Below, in pieces: positions 57,246-64,000 of a stretch of 64,000 bases of DNA. A program made the position numbers and the translations under genes. Position 1 is the stretch's first letter. Each line of letters begins with the position of its first letter. Origin of the DNA: Hepsetus odoe (taxonomy: Eukaryota > Chordata > Actinopteri > Characiformes > Hepsetidae). The stretch lies in the NCBI GenBank assembly GCA_017165825.1, contig CM029387.1:17802561-17866560 (forward strand), read 5' to 3'. The notes under the pieces were generated by a model. That model saw only the letters and a list, made by a program, of their open reading frames with translations. It searched no databases and was not told the DNA's origin.

Positions 57246-59836
57246 TTGGAAACAGCAACTGAAGTAACAAGAGATGACTCAACACTTTTGCGCAGTCCTG
57301 TAGGTTTTATCCAGAAACTTGCATCAATCCTGTTTAGGTTACAACCACTGCAAATCTTGCTGGGAACGTGCTTGCCAACAGGTTCCAAAAGCAAGAACGA
57401 GCACTTTAAATATTTCATTACCATCTTTACGTAGTAACCCTGCTTAATTCTGAAGTATGCAAACAAACAGACCCAAAACAGCTTTTCATAGATTATATTA
57501 CCTCCCATGAAGGAGCTGAAATGCTAGCCACTAGATTTCCTGATGAGATTATAAACTATAATCCTTTAATGTACAGTCAAAGCCTATATAAGACGGTTAG
57601 TAGTCTACTTATTATCTAAAGGGAAAGGATACACAGTATTTTTAGCATTTATTATTTTTCTACACATAATGGTAATCTTTGTGACGCATTGCAGATACAA
57701 ATTAAACTACATCATTGTACTTTACTCCACTTCTGGTGTTTATGTATCTATTTAATGACTTTCAGAAGCTCTGATCTTCCCTGTTAGATCTTCTGAACAA
57801 AGAGATAAAGTAAACAGTGAAAAGTGCACTTTCACTTTGCTGTGGCAACAGATGCTTACTGTGATGGTTAGCTTGAGAATGCAGCACAAATCCAGCTCAA
57901 ATCTGGTTGTGAAAACACTTTTAATACTTTAGTGTGGCTGTTCTACTTCAATGACTAGCTGATCTGATGAAGAATTTGCAGTCGTTATAATGTGCAAATG
58001 CAATTTTGCTGTTATGTCATCAAGACCAGCCTGAAGACTTGCACATTTTAGAACCTGGTAGGATATAGACCCAGAACTTATAGTAGTGTGTCTCCAAATT
58101 GGTGTGGCCATCTAAGTGTTGACCATTAAGTGTCAATTACCACCTTAAATCACAGTGTTACCACAGCCATCTATGTCTTGGTGTTTTAACTGGTCTTGCT
58201 CTCCATGAGTGGGTAGGATCTCTCTCTAGCTCTACCCCTCAGTTTGAGTGTAGTTTAGAAGAAGAACACGCCATTCTTTACTCTCCCAGAATGGATAATA
58301 TGGTGTTACTGGGGTAGCTCCAACAAGAGGGTGGAATTGGAAAATGCTAAATGGGGAAGAAATGCAAAAGGGAAGTGAAAATAGAATGCTAAAATTCACT
58401 GCATCAATGGAAAGTCTCCTGTCCTCTGGTCAGTGGTGGTCTCATGATTTTTCCTTTTGGGGTAACAGCTGCAGTCAGTCAGAAAAATGAAATGTCTACA
58501 AATATGCTAGGTTCCTGGCCATTGAAGAACTTTAATTGGATGTGTGCAAAAAACTCTTAAAGGTCTTCACAATGTTATAAATCTACAGGTTTTAACAGTT
58601 TTCCATGGTACTGTTTCCTTACTTCCTTATAGTATTTTTCCACAAACAGGCTTGGCCACCAAATTGTGAACCGTTCAGGGTATCTAACAACAATAAGTTA
58701 ATTTGGACCAAGAAAAGTCAATTCCCAGCCGGAACAAAATCAATCATGACAGCAAAAGTGTGCTTGTCCTTCCTCTTGTTTATTGTCTAGCCCCACTTTC
58801 ATTGATGATACATCCTCGATCGTTGCAGTTGCACTCCAAACTGGTGGAAGATGACACCAAGCTTCAAAGAATCCTGACTGGAACTGGTTCAAGAACCGGT
58901 TTAGTGGAAAAGGGCAATAATAGGTTTTCCCACTAACATGTTACATTTACAAAGAAAGGTTTTTCTGTAGCATCATGCTGATAAGCTGTTCCGATGCCCT
59001 TGTTTTTAAGTGTATGTGTGTATTGTATGCCGGTGTAAGAGTTTGTTTTATCAGTGTGAATTTGACCTTGCTTCGATTACGTCCCTCTTTCTCTACCTTT
59101 CTTACATAAGCCAACACTTTCCATCTGACTTCACCCTCATTACATAAGCACTGTCCTTCACTAAGGAGACACTGTTTGCCCACTGTATCTCCTGATTTTC
59201 TCACATTATCAACCCTCTCCCGTCCCCTTCCAGTGGAAGTTCACTCTACTTGCTATAAACAGCAACTGGTGCTGTTGTCTTCATGCATATGCTTCCATTT
59301 CGCTTGCATGCGATGCTTGTTGGGCTGGTTTGCACTGAAATGCCATGTCATCATCGGAGAGCAGAAAAAGAACAGGCAGACTGAGGGAGAGAGAAGGCAT
59401 AATGAGACAGAAGATGTGCTGGTGCAGCTGAAATGAGTCGGACTGGGAGAAAATGAGTAGCTTTAGGCTGTCGAGTCTCAAAGTTGAGCCTGAGACAGAC
59501 GTAGAATTTTTTTTTTCTGACAGCCCACGGTCCTGAATTTCCTTTATATTTAATTGGATAATGTTTAACTCAGAGTTAACCCATGCTGTTCTATCTGATA
59601 TTAACACTTTCTTAACCACTGATCATTGGTTCCTAGGTAGCAACAATTATCCCTTTACTCTAAGCAGTGTTTTAGGACTACATGAAAAGCATGGCTTACC
59701 TTTAAATGTCATCAACACCTCAAAAAGATTTGTTAAAAGGACAATTAAAAAGGACAATTCCATCTCCAAAGTGTGAAACCTATTGTATCACTATTCTCCG
59801 GCCTGGTTTCTGTATTTAACGTGAGCTGTGTTTGAT
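57246..59836. other. Unique sequence, no gene seen
   Basis: AT-rich DNA. The open frames found lack known motifs and splice context. Confidence 0.35.
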
Positions 59837-59837
59837 A

Positions 59838-60128
59838 GAGGGGCGGCAAAGTGGCACAGTGGCCAGTGCTGTTGTCCCCCAGGTGGGACGGTCCAGGTCC
59901 TTTCTGTGTGGAGTTTGCATGTTCATGTGTGCCTCCTCCCTCCCACCATCCAAAAACTTTCACGTCAGGTGGATTAGAGATGCAAAATTGCCCGTAGGTG
60001 TGAGTGTGTTTGTCTTTGTGTCTGTCCTGAGATGAACTGGCAACCTGTCCAGGGTGTTTCCTTGTCTTTTCGTCCAGCTGGGATTTGCTCCAGCTCCCCC
60101 CATGGCCCTAATTAGGACAAGCAGCTGC
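59838..60128 (+). repeat. SINE-C, full length
   Basis: Head 'gggcggcaaagtggcacagt', then 'tcctttctgtgtggagtttg', 'catccaaaaactttcacgtc', 'gaactggcaacctgtccagg' and L2-like end 'cctaattaggacaagcagct'. It shows that the 130-bp module equals the 3' third of SINE-C. Confidence 0.82.
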
Positions 60129-60130
60129 AG

Positions 60131-61544
60131 TCATGTGAAAAAATATTCAGTTCTTTATTAAGAAATGTTCACATATCGATGCCTAATCTTGTTTTTATTT
60201 ATCTCTGGAAAGAAAGTGATTTAATTGCAGGCAAACAACAAAAATTAACCTTTATTTATTCATTAAACAAAAAAAAAGTTACCCCCAAATGGCTGAAATA
60301 ACTGCAATGAGATGCTTCTTGCAACATCTACCAGTCTCTGACATCAGTCTGAGGGAAGTTTGCCCCACTCCTCAATGCAGAATTCGTTAAGCTGTGAGAT
60401 GTTTGAGGAGTTTCTTGCATGTACAGCCAGTTTTCAGCCAGTCCTTGGTGGATTAACTGGTATGTTTTGGAACATTGTTGTGTTGCAGGGTCCAGTACCG
60501 CTTCAGCTTTAATGATCTCACAGATGGTCTCACATGTTCCTCAAGCAGCCTCTGAAACATGGTAGAACTCATGGTGATTCTATGATGGTGAGCTGGCCAG
60601 GTTCTGCAGCAGCAAAGCACGTCCAAACCATGACACTTCCTCCTCCATGCTTGGTATGAGGTTCTTTTCCTTGGTTTATGTGAGGCATGTTCTCTGTTCT
60701 GGTGTCCAAATAATTCAATTTAAGCATCTGTCCAAAGAACATTGTTCCCTAAGCCCTGCTCTTTGTCTATGTTCTCTCTGTCAAACTTCAGTCTGTCATT
60801 GATGTTTCTCTTAGGGAGCAGAGGTTTCCTCCTTGCACTCCAGCCATGAAGTTAAAGTTGTTCAGTCTCTTTCTGATTTTAGAGGCACTTTTATATCAGC
60901 AGTAGCAAGAGCCTGCTGTAGGTCCCATGATGATATTTTAGGGTTTTTGGAGACTTCTTTTAGCATCTTGTGATCTGCTATTGAGCTGAACTTGCTTGGA
61001 TTGCCAGACCTGGGCAGTGGTTTTGGAAGTCCTCCACTTGTAGACTATTTTCCGGACAGTGGAGTGGCTGATTGCAAATGTTTGAGATCTTTTTAATTCC
61101 CTTACCAGACTTATAAGCTGCTACAGTCTTCCTTCTGGAGGCCTCATATAGTTCTTTTGATCTCATAATGGTGTTCACTCTCACCTCAACAGTCAGGAGA
61201 ACATCAAACTAAATGTCTGAGGTTTAAATAGAGCAAACCTCCTTCAAAATGCTGAGTAACGATGTTCTAATCACGTGCACCTGATGTGCTACACCTGTGT
61301 TTGATTTGGACCATTTTAATTGGGTATAAATGTGGGGGTGTCCTAATTTATTCCTCACCAGAAAATGCATTTTTGTAGAATTACATTTTACAGAAGATCT
61401 TGAAAAGTATTTTCTTCACTTTGAATTGTTCAGTTATATTACTTGAATCTCCCAGCATTGTATAACTTGAGATTAAATATCCAATAATGTCCAAGAACAT
61501 TACAAAAACACATACATAGGGTGTCCTAATTTTTTCACATTGTA
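60131..61544 (-). mobile_element. Near full-length, decayed Tc1-like transposon
   Basis: About 1.4 kb between short inverted ends ('catgtgaaaaaat' and 'attttttcacattgta'). The minus strand carries a whole but broken transposase gene (about 61170 down to 60290). Its N-terminus reads IMRSKELYEASRRKTVAAY, then KSGKGIKKI, the first DNA-binding helix-turn-helix, followed by frameshifts. Downstream DNA keeps the usual Tc1 blocks ('tgaaacatggtagaactcat', 'gatggtgagctggccaggtt'). The TIRs are shorter than normal because of decay. Confidence 0.8.
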
Positions 61545-62914
61545 CGAACAAGAGTGAGTTTTTGATAGACAGGAAGCCAGTTTGTGGAAACCAGTATAAA
61601 CACAGCCAACAGAGCCCTGTTGGAGCCCAGATTAAATAAAAAAACAATACACGTTGTTTCATTGGAGCAAAGATCTACATTGATTGTACAACAGGCTTTT
61701 ATAATGTCATTTTGGCTCCTGCCCATTCAGCAGGCTCCACTGGAAGTCTAAAAAGCCATAAATGTCAAATTTGTGATTTCTCCAAGCTAATTAATTCATA
61801 TTTAAGAATCTATAGGTGGGATGTGATGTATAATGCATCATCAGATAGGGAAATTAGCTCCCCCGGCAGTGATGCATGATATGAAGTAATCTGGAATATA
61901 AAGCAACCAAGGTCCATCTAGATGTCATCTGTCCATGATACAGTGTCCTAATAATAATCGGCTCATTTGTTACTGTGATTCAGTCATAATCATCATGTGT
62001 ACACTTCCTTGAAACCATCTTCAGTCCACATGCTTTCCAGGTACTGTAAAAGTACTTTGACATCATTCACAGAAGGCTGTGCTACACATTAATGGTGATG
62101 ACAGAAGACATTGCAGAGGGCTAAAATTCAATCATGATATCAAAGGTGAATGTGGCATAGGAGCGTAGTCCTTGGCAAAAATAAGAGAATCTCAATGAGC
62201 CAGCTTGTTTATTTTGTAGCAAATTAACAAAATGCAGAATAATAGAAAATAGAGTTGGTGATGAAGTCATGGTTCAGACGATGCTGCTTCCAGCTTGCTG
62301 GAAAATTCATTTTTAATTAATGTTCTATCAATTACTGATAGAATTTGGATCTGAGCAATAAAGAACAATAAAGTACAAATGAAGAAGCAATAAAGTACAA
62401 ATTGTGCACCTTTTAATTCATGATTCCATAATTGTTCTTCTACATTGATTCCTTAATAGTATGCAAATGCAAAATAACTTTATGTACATGTACATAATAG
62501 TGATCATTTTTTCAGCACCAGCTCAGAAGGTTTTTTTTGTTGGTGTCTATTGTTACAGCTGCACAGAATCACATCCCATCCCTGCCATTTCTTGAGTGTC
62601 TCCAGCCTGTTACAACTGCCCTCCAGTAGTGTTCGTTTTTTCAGCACATAATCTTGTCTTTGACAAATGTTCTAAAATCTGTCCAAAATGATGCTGTAAT
62701 TGCTAACCTGACTATAGAATGATGCACAACTTCAGAGGTTTCTATAAGTTAACCTTCCCAGTTTTAAGCCACTATGTCATGTCTTCATATTTTGCCTTTA
62801 AAGAGGCAAATTGTCTTATATTTTAATGTATTATAAAGGGAAAATTCTCCAGATTTGCTTTTGTTTTTGAACCTTCAAGCGGAACAAAGCATTTAATCTA
62901 CTTCTATCTACTTA
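61545..62914. other. Unique sequence, candidate conserved non-coding DNA
   Basis: No repeat or gene seen. The segment 61740-62150 is dense in TAAT-type homeodomain cores ('gctaattaattcata', 'ctaataataatcgg') and has no simple repeat. Conservation cannot be judged from one sequence. Confidence 0.35.
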
Positions 62915-63034
62915 AGATATCAAGCAATGAAGAAACAGGGGCAGATGATTCCTGATGATCAGGAGATTAGTTTACTGCTGATGCTGAATGCTGAGTGGTT
63001 GGAACCCCTTTATCTAGAACAGTGTATCTTTAGT
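62915..63034 (-). repeat. Repeat X, copy 4 (SINE-empty)
   Basis: 'caagcaatgaagaaacaggg' runs through 'gattagtttactgctgatgc' to 'cagtgtatctttag' with no SINE. It is almost identical to copy 5 at 63.61 kb, and lies on the other side of the LINE. Confidence 0.8.
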
Positions 63035-63606
63035 TTGATTGTTTTATTGTTGGTTAATCCACACAGTGATCTATGTATCTATGTATCTATGTATTTCTCT
63101 TCTCGTCCCCTCAGACCATCAAGCACTGCTCGGCTTGAACCTCCACCATTGAAAAACAGAGGAAGACACGCATCAAGACTCTTCTCAGTTCTGGCCCCTC
63201 GGTGGTGGAACGAACTCCCCCTGTTGGTCAGAACTGCGGAGTCTCTCGCTGTCTTCAAACGTAGATTGAAGACCCACCTGTTCACAGAATTTCTGAGGGA
63301 CTAATCCCTCCCAACCATCCACTCTCCTACCCTTACTCTTTCTTTCCAAAAAATCTCTACTCTTTCCTACTTTCCCACCCCTGCTCCTCCTCTCAAAAAA
63401 AAAAAAATAAATAAAAAATTTGATGTATACTTGTTTTAAGAGCTCTTAGTCTGTTACTTAGGTGGTACTAGCTAATCAACAGTTCTGATCTGTGCTGGTT
63501 ACCAAGATGACGATCGATTGTGGAAATAAAGCACTGTTGTAAGTCGCTCTGGATAAGAGCGTCTGCTAAATGCCGTAAATGTAAATGTAAATGTAAATGT
63601 AAATGT
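63035..63606 (+). mobile_element. 5'-truncated LINE with C-terminal ORF2 end and SINE-B-like tail
   Basis: A frame ending at 63304 reads TARLEPPPLKNRGRHASRLF, then APRWWNELPLLVR and FKRRLKTHLFTEFLRD, a LINE ORF2 C-terminus of L2-like type. The 3' UTR ends 'gtcgctctggataagagcgt', 'ctgctaaatgccgtaaatg' and (TGTAAA)n to 63606. This end is shared with the SINE-B tails, so this LINE family probably mobilises SINE-B. Confidence 0.8.
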
Positions 63607-64000
63607 ATCAAGCAATGAAGAAACAGGTGCAGATGATTCCTGATGATCAGGTGATTCATTTTTTAAGTTTAAGTGAAAGTGACACCCCTCTTCATTGCGA
63701 GGTCACAGCACAGTACGCAGTGAACCACAACGAAATTGGACCTCTGCATATTATCCATGCACCATGCAGCAGGTGGCAGCTATTGAAAGCACCCGGGGAG
63801 CAGTGATGGGGACGGTACCTTGTTCAAGGGTACTTCAGGGCAACCTACTGGTGAGGGAGTCAAACCCACAATCTTCCGATGCGGGGCAACTCCCTAACTA
63901 CTAGGCCACCGCTGCCATTTACTGCTGATGCTGAATACTGAGTGGTTGGAACCCCTTTATCTAGAACAGTGTATCTTTAGACATAGCCTGTGGCACTGAA
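63607..64000 (-). repeat. Repeat X, copy 5 (SINE-filled), running off the window
   Basis: Left part 63607-63671 and right part 63918-64000 match copies 2 and 4 closely. A SINE-A sits between them. The last bases ('catagcctgtggcactgaa') match the start of copy 2 in reverse, so X extends beyond the window. Confidence 0.78.
63672..63917 (-). repeat. SINE-A inside repeat X, full length
   Basis: Complete minus-strand copy, from 'gtgaaagtgacacccctc' through 'gaccctccatgcag'-type middle blocks and 'cggggagcagtgatgggga' to the head ending 'ggccaccgctgcc'. Confidence 0.85.

Noticed and set aside
57140..57508. 122-codon minus-strand frame
   Set aside because: Part of it covers repeat X copy 3. It has no known motif or splice context.
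63468..63659. Minus-strand frame with HLHLHL repeats
   Set aside because: It is a translation of the (TGTAAA)n LINE tail.

Overview
The window looks like ordinary nuclear DNA of a ray-finned fish. The evidence is two vertebrate genes with GT-AG introns, many tRNA-derived SINEs, LINE fragments with L2-type and RTE-type features, several decayed Tc1-like transposons, and abundant (CA)n/(TG)n microsatellites. I cannot name the species. I see no operons, phage, CRISPR array or microbial defence system.

Layout. 1-1.9 kb: upstream DNA with SINE pieces. 1.9-4.16 kb (+): a two-exon connexin of the GJA10 group (Cx57/Cx62; fish Cx52.6/Cx55.5-like), 502 codons, with an intron inside the coding region. 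A 572-bp Tc1-type MITE lies 78 bp after its stop. 7.15-12.23 kb (+): a complete eight-exon naga gene (lysosomal alpha-N-acetylgalactosaminidase, 436 aa), with SINEs and other repeats in its introns. 12.2-64 kb: no protein-coding gene that I can support. This part is a mosaic of unique AT-rich DNA, SINEs of at least three families, a compact 130-bp retroposon with exact target-site duplications, LINE 3' ends, and Tc1-like relics, some nested in one another.

The two genes lie in the same direction and are not functionally linked. The connexin forms gap-junction channels at the plasma membrane; family knowledge points to retinal horizontal cells. NAGA trims terminal alpha-GalNAc in lysosomes. 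Their exon ends are close to mobile or unstable DNA. The acceptor of naga exon 2 follows a 35-bp (TG)n run, naga exon 8 starts about 20 bp after a SINE, and the nearest AATAAA hexamers downstream of the connexin lie inside the MITE.

The most interesting leads are the (TG)n acceptor beside a frame-preserving exon, the 130-bp mini-retroposon with a fixed 5' start, and an unnamed repeat family ('X') that exists in SINE-filled and SINE-empty forms within this window. Exon limits were worked out by hand from splice sites and reading frame. Repeat limits are approximate unless terminal repeats or target-site duplications are quoted.
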